In this document: positions 17,441 to 26,350 of the stretch, in pieces | Layout of the letters: every line of letters starts with the position of its first letter | How positions within the stretch are numbered: position 1 is the first letter of the stretch | The notes under the pieces: generated by a model | Told to the model about the DNA's origin: nothing | What the model saw: the letters and a program-made list of their open reading frames with translations, nothing else | Databases searched by the model: none | Position numbers and translations under genes: made by a program | NCBI GenBank assembly: GCA_903844215.1 | Contig: CAIMSP010000151.1 | Span: 1 to 50,336 of the forward strand | Source of the DNA: an uncultured beta proteobacterium | Lineage (GTDB): Bacteria; Pseudomonadota; Gammaproteobacteria; Burkholderiales; Burkholderiaceae_C | Length of the DNA: 50,336 nt | Reading direction: 5' to 3'

Positions 17441-17594
17441 GGGCGTCGCGCAGGCTAGTTACAGACGGCGGTACATGGTTTCCATCATGACTGCACAAGA
17501 ATCCAGGTGACTGCTGCCACCGCACGCCGCTCAAGGGACACCGATGCCCGCCATCTCTTTCGAAATCAGGAAAGTGGTGCTGGGCACGGTGCGT
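17441..17594. other. Gap with no recognisable gene
   Basis: Between the tRNA terminator and the HigA remnant I see no convincing reading frame, hairpin or repeat. Together with the stretch to 17972 it makes a gene-poor interval of about 530 bases downstream of tRNA-Thr that holds only the antitoxin fragment. Confidence 0.4.
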
Positions 17595-17795
17595 TCATGC
17601 GACCGGCTCGGGCTCAACCACCGCTGACGCAGGGTGAACGCGCATCGGTGCGGCCTTAAAACGTTGCCTGGCCTGCCACACGTCATAGGCACTTTGTTCT
17701 GCCAGCCATCGGCGGGCCTCACCACCACGGTCCAAACCCAGCCAGGCTTCGATACGCAGGGCCATTTCGGGAGAGATTGCAGCTCGGCCTTTCAG
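17595..17795 (-). pseudogene. Truncated HigA-type antitoxin
   Basis: The minus strand reads LKGRAAISPEMALRIEAWLG, then GEARRWLAEQSAYDVWQARQR and a stop at 17595. This is the C-terminal half of the HigA/VapI antitoxin family: the end of the XRE-type helix-turn-helix (L-x-GRAAISPEMA) plus the QxAYDLWQAR helix. The expected N-terminal part (a PHPGExL motif and the first helices) is absent; upstream of 17795 the frame turns into unrelated residues and no HigB toxin is seen. The short ATG-started frame from 17825 lacks most of the DNA-binding domain and is unlikely to function. It sits 200 bases behind a tRNA gene, a common integration point. Confidence 0.7.
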
Positions 17796-17972
17796 CGGGT
17801 GCAAGCCCCAGCCCGGCAGGGTCATGCAGCAGCGCGTGCCAGTCGGCTGATTCGGGGTTGAGCGACTCTTGGCAGTTGAATTTCAGTGGTGGTCATGGCC
17901 GTGCTCCAAAGCGATGGGCAGCCTGGCCGATTCTTCATTTCTCAGGCCTGGCCCCGGGGGATAGGAGACACT

Positions 17973-18428
17973 TCAGCCGCGCCGCTTTGCCACGTACGCC
18001 TGCGCATCTTGTTGCCGCGCGGCAGCAGCCACTTCCTTGGAAACAATGGTCTTTCCGATGGGCGCAAGTGCAATGCCAGCCAACTTCAGGTGCTGGATGC
18101 CGAACGGAATGCCGATGATGGTGCAAAAGCACAGGATCGCCGACACCACGTGGCCGATGGCAAGCCAGACGCCGGCGCAGACGAACCAGATGATGTTGCC
18201 GATCACGCCGAGTCCGCCGGTGCCGATGTCGTCTTGATTCGACAATTCCTTGCGGCTGATGGCCTCTTTCCCAAACGGGAAGAACGTGAACTGTCCGATG
18301 ACAAAGCAAGCCTTTCCCCATGGGATGCCGATGATCGTGATGAAGGCCAGCAGGCCGGCAAGCCACCAACCAAGGCCCATCCAGACGCCACCCAAGATGA
18401 ACCAAAGAAAGTTGCCGATTGCGCTCAT
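17973..18428 (-). CDS. yccF: YccF family inner-membrane protein
   Basis: A 151-residue membrane protein made of two copies of the YccF/DUF307 unit. The first reads LWFILGGVWMGLGWWLAG followed by IIGIPWGKACF; the second IIWFVCAGVWLAIGHVVSA followed by IIGIPFGIQHLKLA. E. coli YccF has the same duplicated layout and about the same length; its function is unknown. A basic tail of about 20 residues follows the second unit. The start at 18428 fits the family (MSAIGNFLWFI). It stands alone in a loosely packed region, with no operon partner within 340 bases on its strand. Confidence 0.9.
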   Translation of the reverse strand: MSAIGNFLWFILGGVWMGLGWWLAGLLAFITIIGIPWGKACFVIGQFTFFPFGKEAISRKELSNQDDIGTGGLGVIGNIIWFVCAGVWLAIGHVVSAILCFCTIIGIPFGIQHLKLAGIALAPIGKTIVSKEVAAAARQQDAQAYVAKRRG

Positions 18429-18774
18429 TGATACGTTCCCGATTCAGTCGTAGATGGGCGCAAAGTCTAGCCTGCTTGGCAGGCTGTCGCGAACGCAGCG
18501 CTTGGCCAGGGCCATGGCGGTGGCGGTGGCGGTGGCGGATTTAGCGGCGCATCGGGCAGTTGCCCCAGCGCCGATCGTGGCTCACGCAACCCGCGTTGCA
18601 CCTGGCCAGCAAGTGCTCAAAGGCACGGCCATAGGACGCCACAAAGCGCACGGAATAACGGTACGGGTAGGCTGACATTTGCAGGCAGTGCTTCGGCTTG
18701 CCCGCGCAGCAGCCGCTGACGAACGGGAGCCGACGAACGCTTGCAATGCCGGCTTCTTGCGCATGGACGCGTTC
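18429..18774. other. Gap with hexanucleotide repeat and an unsupported small ORF
   Basis: The stretch contains almost four tandem copies of GGCGGT (18516-18538). On the minus strand a 45-codon frame (18541-18678) starts MSAYPYRYSVRFVASYGRA and ends RRWGNCPMRR; it has no recognisable family and no strong ribosome-binding site, so I do not call it a gene. Confidence 0.4.
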
Positions 18775-18978
18775 TCAGTATTCCAGTGATCCGCTTGCAT
18801 CGCCAAAGTACCTGCGCGCCATCCAGCAGGTGAGCTTGTGCAGCGCATAACAGGCGGGCCACAGGCACACCAAGACCAGGAATTGCGGGTCGCGCCCCGC
18901 GTCGGAGATCTTCATTCCCGAAATCAGGGCCAGGGCGCACCATACAGCGATGCTCAGTGTTGGCACATTTTTGATCAT
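18775..18978 (-). CDS. Small predicted membrane protein, unknown
   Basis: A 67-residue frame (MIKNVPTLSIAVWCALALIS...) with two hydrophobic segments, about residues 6-22 and 31-48, separated by a short polar turn (KISDAGRDPQ), and a charged tail (ARRYFGDASGSLEY). I do not recognise the family. The ATG at 18978 has GGGGA about eight bases upstream, which favours it over the ATG at 19011. The hydrophobic profile and turn look like a real two-helix membrane protein rather than an antisense shadow, since no gene lies on the other strand. Expression and function are unknown. Confidence 0.5.
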   Translation of the reverse strand: MIKNVPTLSIAVWCALALISGMKISDAGRDPQFLVLVCLWPACYALHKLTCWMARRYFGDASGSLEY

Positions 18979-19011
18979 CTCATTTCCCCATTCTCTGGCT
19001 TCGATTTCCAA

Positions 19012-19338
19012 TTGATGTTATCAATTCTAAATTCAACATGTTGACGCTGCCAAGCGCCTTCGCACCGCCCTTGGCACCCTTGGGCACTGCAGTCCAAATG
19101 CCGATCCATTCGGCGCAGCGCTCGCTGACACTGCACCGTTGCACCGCCTGGGTGACGATCAGGGCTTCGCATTGGCTTGTGAATTTCACTTGACCGGGAA
19201 TCGCAGACCGGTTGACTTCGCTCGCAACCAGTTCATCCTAGTACGACAAAAATAAATAACAATTGCACCAAAGGGCAAGAACCCATGAAAAGCCGCCGAA
19301 GCGCGCACTAAGTCACAACCGAGCACCGTAAAGCAAGC
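19012..19338. other. Gap before the exported glycosidase gene; possible small ORF
   Basis: On the minus strand a frame open from about 19220 can start with GTG at 19189 (VKFTSQCEALIVTQAVQRCS...) and stops at 18980, one base before the start of the 67-residue membrane protein. I do not recognise it and have no ribosome-binding site to support it. The part from 19235 to 19275 is AT-rich (CAAAAATAAATAACAATTG) and may hold a promoter for the glycosidase gene. Confidence 0.35.
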
Positions 19339-21789
19339 ATGAAAATCCACTTTTTGACGTCCAGCCTGCTGCTCTGCATGGCGGCGCCCGCGCTCGGCCA
19401 GACCCTGGAGCAGCGGTTTGAGCCCTATCCGGGGGACGCCAGCGGCCGCACCGAGACGGTCTCGGTGGAGCTGGGGGTCGCTGGCGACGGCCTGCGCCGC
19501 TTCAGGCTGCGCAGCACCCAAGCGCAGCGCGACAACACGCCGCAGCAACGCGAGCTGATCGAGCAACTGAATGAACCGCGCGTGAACTCAGCCAATGCAT
19601 TGTTCGATGCGCTGTTCGCGCAGGCGCTGGACGATGCCCGACTCAACAGCGTGAGCGAGATCCGCGACGACGCCTACAACGATGGCTTGCCCATCCCTTG
19701 CGAATGCTTTCAGACCGGCGAGAAATGGCGCTACGTCTGGACCCGCGACCTGTCCTATGCCGCGCACTTGGGGCTGGCCTGGTTGGACCCGCAGCGCGTG
19801 GTCAATTCACTGCGGTTCAAGACCAGTGGTTTTCGCCCCGGTCTGGCCTGGCCCAGCGGCATCCCCGCAGGCTCAAGCCAGATCGTCCAGGACACGGGGT
19901 CGGGCGGCAGTTGGCCGGTCAGCACGGATCGCGTGAGCTGGGCCTGGGGCGCCGCTGCCGCCTTGGACGCGCTGAGCGGTCCGCAACGCGCGGCCTTTGC
20001 CAACCAGGCCTGGAACGCGCTGCACGGGACGCTGCAGGCGGACCGCATCGCCGCCTTCGATGCCCGCTCCGGCCTGTACGGCGGCGAGCAGTCGTTTCTG
20101 GACTGGCGCACCCAGAGCTACGCGCCCTGGATTGTCAACAACCTGTCGCGCCTGGCCGGCAGCAAGTCGCTGTCCACGAATGTGTCGCACTTCCAGGCCC
20201 TGCGCCTGGCGTCCAAGTTGGCCAGCGAGCGCGCCGACACGCCCAACGCCCGGCGCTATGCGGCCTGGGCCGAACAGCTCAAGCGCGCCATCAACCGCGT
20301 CTTCTGGCTCGACGATGTCAAGCAATACGCCAGCATCACCACCGACGACGCGGTGCCGCTGGCCTTGCACAAATTTGACTTGCTGGGCAGCTCGCTGGCG
20401 GTGATCTCGGGCGTGGCGGCGCCAGGCCGCGCGGCCGACGCCTTGGCCGGCTATCCCCACGCGCCGTTCGGCGCCCCGGTGCTTGCGCCGCAGCAAGCCA
20501 ACGTTGAGGTCTATCACAACCGCGCCACCTGGCCCTTCGTCAGCGCCTATGCGCTGCGCGCCGCGGCAAAGGTCAAGAACCCGGCGCTGGCGTCGCATGC
20601 GCTGGAGTCGCTGCAGCGCGCAGCGGCTTTGAATCTGTCGAACATGGAGAACATGGAGTGGCTCACCGGCAAGGCGCAGTTTGACGACGGCCCGGTGATC
20701 AATTCGCGCCGTCAGCTCTGGTCGGTGGCGGCCTATCTGTCGATGGTGGCAGAGAGCGTTTTTGGCGTGCACGTGACGCCTGGCGGTGTGCACATGGAGC
20801 CGTTCCTGACGACGGCGGCGCGGCGCTCGCTCGGCCCAGCGCCGAGCGCCACCCTGTCCAATCTGCGGCTCTTCGGCCGCACGTTGTCGGTGACGCTGCA
20901 GTTGCCCGAACCGCCCAACGACCCCAGGGCCATTGGCTACTATGCGCTGGCGCAGGTCACGCTCAACGGTCGCGTCGTCGCGGCCGACATCAGCGCACAG
21001 CAGCTCAGCGCCGACGGCAACCAGATCGTGCTGCGCTTTGGCCCTTTGCGTGCCGGTGACGCGCGGCTCACGCGCAGCGCCCAGGTCGATGCCCTGAGCC
21101 ACAGCGATGCGCGGGTGTTTGCGCCCGAGGCGCCGCTGCTGCATCCGATCACGCAGCGCGGTGCCCAGTTGCAACTGCATTTTGATGTGCCCCAGGGCGC
21201 GGGCGACGCGCCGCTGCGCTACACCCTGTACCGCGACGGCCAGCGTGCCGGCACCACCCGCCAGCTCGACTGGACCGACCCGCAGCCAGCGCTTGCGGGC
21301 ATGCGCCGCTGTTACGCGGTCGAAGCGAGCTTCGTGCGCACGGGCCATCGCTCGCACACCAGCGAGCCCGTCTGCTTTGACGCCGGGGCCGTGCTGAGCG
21401 TGCCGTTGGGCGGGCGCTTCACCCTGGAGCGTGCCGGCCGATACAGCTTGGAGCTGCGCTACGACAACCATGCCTACGCGCTCAACACCGGCGTCACCAA
21501 CGCCGTCAAGCTGTTGCGCGTGACGGATGACAGCGGGCGCGAGGTGCTGCGCGGCGTGGTGCAGATGCCGCACATCGAAGAGCGCAACGGCCAACACCCG
21601 CTGCGAATGTCAACGCCGTTGCGCGCCAGCTTGGCCAGCGGCAGTTACCGGGCTGAGTTGCTGGATTTCTTCAACATGAGTTATCTGCAATCCAACGCCA
21701 GCTACAGCGCAGCCGGTGGCAAGTCGGGGCCCTTAAACCAGGCGCACATCGAGGCCTTGCAGATCGTGGCACTCCCTGCCAAACCCTGA
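19339..21789 (+). CDS. Exported six-hairpin glycosidase (debranching-enzyme/GH63-like)
   Basis: An 816-residue protein with a signal peptide (MKIHFLTSSLLLCMAAPALGQ). After a short N-terminal region, about residues 85-500 form an (alpha/alpha)6 toroid: WRYVWTRDLSYAAHLGLAWLD, YGGEQSFLDWR, a long helical stretch (FQALRLASKLASERAD; WAEQLKRAINRVFW), EVYHNRATWPFVSAYALRAA, and a final SRRQLWSVAAYLSMV. This resembles glycogen-debranching and GH63-type glucosidases. The C-terminal 300 residues are beta-rich (NLRLFGRTLSVTLQ; RYTLYRDGQRAGTT; LELRYDNHAYALNTG) and look like carbohydrate-binding or fibronectin-type domains. Catalytic acids cannot be fixed by eye. It should act in the periplasm or outside. 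A GT2 gene follows 118 bases later. Confidence 0.78.
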   Translation: MKIHFLTSSLLLCMAAPALGQTLEQRFEPYPGDASGRTETVSVELGVAGDGLRRFRLRSTQAQRDNTPQQRELIEQLNEPRVNSANALFDALFAQALDDARLNSVSEIRDDAYNDGLPIPCECFQTGEKWRYVWTRDLSYAAHLGLAWLDPQRVVNSLRFKTSGFRPGLAWPSGIPAGSSQIVQDTGSGGSWPVSTDRVSWAWGAAAALDALSGPQRAAFANQAWNALHGTLQADRIAAFDARSGLYGGEQSFLDWRTQSYAPWIVNNLSRLAGSKSLSTNVSHFQALRLASKLASERADTPNARRYAAWAEQLKRAINRVFWLDDVKQYASITTDDAVPLALHKFDLLGSSLAVISGVAAPGRAADALAGYPHAPFGAPVLAPQQANVEVYHNRATWPFVSAYALRAAAKVKNPALASHALESLQRAAALNLSNMENMEWLTGKAQFDDGPVINSRRQLWSVAAYLSMVAESVFGVHVTPGGVHMEPFLTTAARRSLGPAPSATLSNLRLFGRTLSVTLQLPEPPNDPRAIGYYALAQVTLNGRVVAADISAQQLSADGNQIVLRFGPLRAGDARLTRSAQVDALSHSDARVFAPEAPLLHPITQRGAQLQLHFDVPQGAGDAPLRYTLYRDGQRAGTTRQLDWTDPQPALAGMRRCYAVEASFVRTGHRSHTSEPVCFDAGAVLSVPLGGRFTLERAGRYSLELRYDNHAYALNTGVTNAVKLLRVTDDSGREVLRGVVQMPHIEERNGQHPLRMSTPLRASLASGSYRAELLDFFNMSYLQSNASYSAAGGKSGPLNQAHIEALQIVALPAKP

Positions 21790-21907
21790 TGCGCCGTTCA
21801 CCCTGGCGCCGGCGCGCAGACCCAGCCTCAATCTGTGCAAGAATTTGCCACTCTGTGCCTCGTGCGGCAGCGCGCCGCAAGCCCTGCCCTCCAACGCCAC
21901 TTCAACC

Positions 21908-22723
21908 ATGATCAGCGTCATCACCGCCATCTACAACCAACGCGCGGTCAACGAGCTGTTCTGGGAACATCTGCAGCGCGCCACGAGCCACCCGTTCGAG
22001 CTCATCATCATCGACAACGGCAGCACCGACGGCAGCGCGGAATTTTTTGAATCCGTGGGCGCCACGGTGATTCGCAACGGCGCCAACTACTCCTACCCGC
22101 ATTCTCAGAACCAAGGCATTGCCGTGGCCCGCTACGACTGGCTGGCGTTCCTGAACAACGACATCATCGTCTCGCCCGAATGGGACCAGCGGCTGATCGC
22201 CAGCATGAGCGCCCACGGCCTGGAAGTCGCCACGGTGTGCGGCATCGAGCAGATCGAAAGCGCTCAGGCCACGCGCCAACTCAAGCGGCGCTGGAAGGCC
22301 ATCAAGAACGTGCTCGGTTTGTTCGGCCACAGCAAGACCGTGCTGCGCCTGATGCACCGCCTGATGTACCCCGATTGGCAGGCCTTTTGCCGCGACCGCC
22401 AACAGCGCTTTGCGCAGCAGATCAAGCCCGGTTTCGTGGGCAACACGGTGATGATGCGGCGCTCGGCCTTCGCCAAGATTGGCACCTGGGACGAGCAGCA
22501 GCAAGCGGCAGACTTCGATCTGTTCCTGCGCTGCAAGGCGCGAGCCCGTGATGTGGGTGACATCCAGCCGATGCATATCTGCCTGGATGCGTTCGTGCAC
22601 CACTACATCCGGCTCACGCTCAAAGCCGGCTACCCGCCGTTTGCCGATCGCGATCAGCTGCGCGATCTGGCGCAAAAATGGTCGCCGCAGGATCGTCAAT
22701 GGCTGCTGGAAATGAACCAATAA
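21908..22723 (+). CDS. Glycosyltransferase family 2
   Basis: A 271-residue GT-A fold enzyme that should transfer a sugar from a nucleotide donor. The donor-binding strand ISVITAIYNQ opens the protein, D36 lies in IIIDNGSTDGS, NNDI (about 83-86) occupies the DxD position, and the acceptor-side motif is in FVGNTVMMRRSAFAKIGTWDEQQQAADFDLFLR, with the WDE and DFDL acids expected for the catalytic base region. No membrane segment is present. The start at 21908 removes 21 unlikely upstream codons. The acceptor is unknown; a glycan or exopolysaccharide role is suggested by the exported glycosidase gene just upstream. pfkA follows after 19 bases. Confidence 0.86.
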   Translation: MISVITAIYNQRAVNELFWEHLQRATSHPFELIIIDNGSTDGSAEFFESVGATVIRNGANYSYPHSQNQGIAVARYDWLAFLNNDIIVSPEWDQRLIASMSAHGLEVATVCGIEQIESAQATRQLKRRWKAIKNVLGLFGHSKTVLRLMHRLMYPDWQAFCRDRQQRFAQQIKPGFVGNTVMMRRSAFAKIGTWDEQQQAADFDLFLRCKARARDVGDIQPMHICLDAFVHHYIRLTLKAGYPPFADRDQLRDLAQKWSPQDRQWLLEMNQ

Positions 22724-22742
22724 GCCCCCGCCTGGAGTTCCC

Positions 22743-23852
22743 ATGAGCCGACCCATCAAACGCATCGCCATCTGTACCGGGGGTGGTGACGCACCAGGAC
22801 TCAACGCGGTGATCCGCGCGGTCGTGCTGGCAGCGACGAATCGAGGCTGGGAGTGCTACGGCATCCGCGACGGCTTCAACGGCATCTTGTTCCCGGAGCG
22901 CTATGTTGAAGGCGGCGTCATCCGCTTGACGCGCGAGCGGGTGCGTGGCATCGCGCACCTGGGCGGCACGATTCTGGGCAGCACCAACCGGGGCAATCCG
23001 CTGCATTTTCCGACCCGTCTGCCCGACGGCAGCATGGGTGAAATGGATCGTTCGGCTGAAATCCTCGACTATTTCGCCCGACAAGAACTCGATGCGCTGG
23101 TGTCGGTGGGCGGCGACGGCTCGCTCACCATCGCCGACGCGCTGCACCGCAAGGGACTGCGTGTCGTGGGCGTGCCCAAGACCATCGACAACGACCTGGA
23201 CAAGACCGTCACCACCTTCGGCTTTGACACCGCCGTGTCGTTTGCCACCGAGTGCCTGGACCGACTGCACACCACGGCCGAGAGCCATCAGCGCGTGCTG
23301 GTGGTCGAGGTCATGGGGCGCTACGCCGGTTGGATCGCCCTGCATGCGGGGATTGCGGGCAACGCCCACGCCATCCTGATACCGGAGATCCCGTTTGACC
23401 TGGACCAGGTGGTGCGGCAGATCCGCGCCCGCGACGACGACGGGCGCCTGTACTCGCTGGTGGTGGTGGCCGAAGGGGCGGTTCCCCTGCAGGGCGACAT
23501 GGAAGTCGCCGCCGCCGCCGAGGCCGGGCACGAGCAGCGCCTGGGTGGCATGGGGGAGCACGTGGCGCAGGCGCTGCAGCAGCGCAGCGGCAAGGAGGCG
23601 CGCGTCGTGGTGCTGGGCCATTTGCTGCGCGGCGGCAGTCCGACCGCCTTCGACCGTCTCGCGGCGCTGCGCTTTGGCGCTGCGGCGGTGCGCGCGCTGG
23701 ATCAGGGTCTGAGCGGCGTGATGGTGGCACTGGCCTTCCCGAACGTGAACTACGTCGCACTCGCCGACGTGGCGGGTCGCATGAAGGCCGTGCCACTGGA
23801 CAGCGACACGATCCAGACGGCGCGCGATCTGGGCATTTGCCTCGGGGATTGA
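22743..23852 (+). CDS. pfkA: 6-phosphofructokinase, mixed-signature type
   Basis: A 369-residue phosphofructokinase of the PfkA superfamily (fructose 6-phosphate to fructose 1,6-bisphosphate). Motifs are CTGGGDAPGLNAVIR (11-25), GGDGS (123-127), VPKTIDND (144-151) with catalytic D149, and VMGRYAGW (190-197). GGDGS with a glycine is the ATP-type residue, whereas the lysine in PKTIDND is the usual mark of PPi-dependent enzymes; the combination is found in the so-called group III enzymes. The FDTAVSFATECLDRLHTTAESH segment is close to actinobacterial-type PPi enzymes. The phosphoryl donor is therefore uncertain. It lies between GT2 and maeB, all on the plus strand. Confidence 0.92.
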   Translation: MSRPIKRIAICTGGGDAPGLNAVIRAVVLAATNRGWECYGIRDGFNGILFPERYVEGGVIRLTRERVRGIAHLGGTILGSTNRGNPLHFPTRLPDGSMGEMDRSAEILDYFARQELDALVSVGGDGSLTIADALHRKGLRVVGVPKTIDNDLDKTVTTFGFDTAVSFATECLDRLHTTAESHQRVLVVEVMGRYAGWIALHAGIAGNAHAILIPEIPFDLDQVVRQIRARDDDGRLYSLVVVAEGAVPLQGDMEVAAAAEAGHEQRLGGMGEHVAQALQQRSGKEARVVVLGHLLRGGSPTAFDRLAALRFGAAAVRALDQGLSGVMVALAFPNVNYVALADVAGRMKAVPLDSDTIQTARDLGICLGD

Positions 23853-23928
23853 GCGCGACCGCGTCGCTGAAGCCCTGGTCATCGGGGCGCAGCAGGTCCA
23901 CAATGGGTCTCCAACCGAAGGAGACTCC

Positions 23929-26235
23929 ATGAAGACGCTCTCACCTGCCGAGGAATCCCTGCGCGACGCCGCGCGTGAATACCACCGTGGCCCGATCCAC
24001 GGCAAGATCTCGGTTGACGCCACCAAGCCGCTGTTCAATCAGCGCGACTTGGCGCTGGCCTATTCGCCGGGCGTGGCCTATCCCTGTCTGGACATTCAAG
24101 CCGATCCCAAGCTGGCGGCGATCTACACCACGCGCGCCAACCTGGTGGGCGTCATCACCAACGGCACGGCCGTGCTGGGTCTGGGCAATATCGGCCCGCT
24201 CGCCGGCAAGCCGGTGATGGAAGGCAAGGCCTGCTTGTTCAAAAAGTTTGCCGGCATCAATGTGTTCGACATCGAACTGGCGGAGAACGACCCCGACAAG
24301 CTGGTCGAGATCATCGCCGCCATGGAACCCACGCTGGGCGGCATCAACCTGGAGGACATCAAGGCGCCGGAGTGCTTCTACATCGAGAAGAAACTGCGCG
24401 AGCGCATGAATATTCCGGTGTTCCACGACGACCAGCACGGCACGGCCATCATCTCATCGGCAGCCCTGCTCAACGGCCTGGAGCTGGTGAACAAACGCAT
24501 CGAAGACGTGAAGATCGCCGTCTCGGGCGCGGGCGCCGCCGCGCTGGCCTGCCTGGACGTGATGGTGGGTCTGGGCGTGCGCCGCGAGAACATTTTTGCC
24601 TGCGACTCCAAGGGCGTGATCTACCACGGGCGCCCCGGCGGCTTTGACGAATCCAAGCAGCGCGTGGCGCAGAACACGAGCGCGCGCACGCTGGCCGACG
24701 TGGTGCAGGACGCCGACGTGTTTCTGGGTTGCTCCACCGGCGGCGTGCTCACGCCCGACATGTTGAAGACCATGGCGCGTGCGCCCATCATCCTGGCGCT
24801 GGCCAACCCCGAGCCCGAAATTCGCCCGGAGCTGGCCAAGGCCGCCCGGCCCGACTGCATCATCGCCACGGGTCGCTCCGACTACCCGAACCAAGTGAAC
24901 AACGTGCTGTGCTTCCCCTACATCTTTCGCGGCGCGCTGGACTGCGGCGCGACCAAGATCACCGAGGCCATGAAGCTGGCCTGCGTGCGCCAGATCGCCG
25001 ACCTGGCCAAGGCCGATATCAGCGAGGAAGTGGCGAATGCCTACGCCGGCAAGGAGCTCAGCTTTGGCAGCGACTACCTGATTCCCACGCCCTTTGATTC
25101 GCGCCTGATCCTGCGCATCGCGCCGGCCGTGGCGCGCGCGGCCGAGGAATCGGGCGTGGCCGAGCGGCCGATCAAGGACTACGCGGCCTACCACCAGCAG
25201 TTGTCGCGGTTTGTCTATCAGACCGGCATGATCATGAGCCCGGTGTTCAGCGCGGCCAAGGCGGTGTCGCCGGCAGCCCAACGCGTGGCCTACGCCGAAG
25301 GCGAGGACGAGCGCGTGCTACGCGCCGCGCAGGTGGCGGTGGACGAAGGCCTGGCGCGTCCGATCCTGATCGGCCGCCCGGCGGTGATCGCGGCACGCCT
25401 GCTCAAGGCGGGCTTGCGCATCCAGCTCGGGCGCGAGGTGGACTGCGTGAATCCCGAGGACGATCCGCGCTTTCGCCAGTACTGGGAGCTGTACCACCAG
25501 CTCATGGGACGCCACGGCGTGACCCAGGACGCGGCCAAGGCGGCCGTGCGTCGCTCCAGCACCACCATTGCCGCACTCATGGTGCGCCTGGGCGACGCCG
25601 AGGCCATGCTGTGCGGCACGCTGGGGCGCTTTGACGTGCACCTGCAGCACGTGCGCGACGTCATCGGCATCAAGCCGGGGGCCAGCGGCCTGGCCGCGCT
25701 CAATGCCCTGATGCTGGACCGCTACGCGCTGTTCATCGCCGACACCTACGTCAACGAAGACCCGAGTGCCGAGCAACTGGCCAGCATCGCGGTCATGGCC
25801 GCCGAGGAAGTGGCGCGCTTTGGCCTGCCGCCCAAGGTGGCCTTCCTGTCGCATTCCAATTTCGGCTCCTCCGACCGTCCCTCGGCGCGCAAGATGCGTC
25901 GGGCGCGCGAGCTGTTCGCACAGATGGCGCCCGACGTGGAATGCGACGGCGAGATCCAGGGCGACGCCGCGCTGTCCGACGCCGTGCGCCGCAGCGCGCT
26001 GCCCAGCACCACGCTGCAGGGCGAAGCCAATGTGCTGATCTGCCCGAATCTGGATTCGGCCAACATCTTGTTCAATGTGCTCAAGATGACCGCCAGCCAC
26101 GGCGTCACGGTGGGGCCGATCCTGCTCGGTGCTGCGGCCTCGGTGCACGTGCTCACGCCTTCGGCCACGGTGCGCCGCATCGTCAACATGACGGCGCTGG
26201 CGGTGGCCAACGCGGGCGCCTTCACGCCGCTGTGA
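23929..26235 (+). CDS. maeB: NADP-dependent malic enzyme with phosphotransacetylase-like domain
   Basis: A 768-residue MaeB-type enzyme, oxidatively decarboxylating malate to pyruvate with NADP. The malic-enzyme part covers about residues 1-430: YSPGVAYPC, the catalytic region [15 protein letters not shown], the metal-binding [12 protein letters not shown] and the dinucleotide loop [12 protein letters not shown]. The second half (about 430-768) is the phosphotransacetylase-like domain ([44 protein letters not shown]), which in MaeB serves acetyl-CoA regulation and oligomerisation and lacks transferase activity. Length matches the family. The start follows AAGGAGACTCC. It is 76 bases downstream of pfkA. 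A strong terminator lies about 85 bases past the stop, at the start of the next gene. Confidence 0.96.
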   Translation: MKTLSPAEESLRDAAREYHRGPIHGKISVDATKPLFNQRDLALAYSPGVAYPCLDIQADPKLAAIYTTRANLVGVITNGTAVLGLGNIGPLAGKPVMEGKACLFKKFAGINVFDIELAENDPDKLVEIIAAMEPTLGGINLEDIKAPECFYIEKKLRERMNIPVFHDDQHGTAIISSAALLNGLELVNKRIEDVKIAVSGAGAAALACLDVMVGLGVRRENIFACDSKGVIYHGRPGGFDESKQRVAQNTSARTLADVVQDADVFLGCSTGGVLTPDMLKTMARAPIILALANPEPEIRPELAKAARPDCIIATGRSDYPNQVNNVLCFPYIFRGALDCGATKITEAMKLACVRQIADLAKADISEEVANAYAGKELSFGSDYLIPTPFDSRLILRIAPAVARAAEESGVAERPIKDYAAYHQQLSRFVYQTGMIMSPVFSAAKAVSPAAQRVAYAEGEDERVLRAAQVAVDEGLARPILIGRPAVIAARLLKAGLRIQLGREVDCVNPEDDPRFRQYWELYHQLMGRHGVTQDAAKAAVRRSSTTIAALMVRLGDAEAMLCGTLGRFDVHLQHVRDVIGIKPGASGLAALNALMLDRYALFIADTYVNEDPSAEQLASIAVMAAEEVARFGLPPKVAFLSHSNFGSSDRPSARKMRRARELFAQMAPDVECDGEIQGDAALSDAVRRSALPSTTLQGEANVLICPNLDSANILFNVLKMTASHGVTVGPILLGAAASVHVLTPSATVRRIVNMTALAVANAGAFTPL

Positions 26236-26320
26236 CGCGCGCCGAGCGCGGGCACCCAGCCGCAGGTCATCGAGCCCAGTAAGACTAGCAGCGACAATAG
26301 GCCATTCCCAACACGACCCG

Positions 26321-26345
26321 CCCCGGTACCTGACCGGGGTTTTTT
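26321..26345 (+). terminator. Terminator hairpin touching the GNAT start codon
   Basis: CCCCGGT (26321-26327) and ACCGGGG (26333-26339) form a perfect 7-bp stem with a 5-base loop, followed by six or more T. It ends maeB transcription and lies only five bases before the next start codon, so it could also attenuate the acetyltransferase gene. Confidence 0.85.
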
Positions 26346-26350
26346 CTCCC

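Noticed and set aside
18516-18538. Tandem GGCGGT copies as a CRISPR-like array
   Set aside because: Simple contiguous hexamer repeat without spacers; no cas genes in the window.
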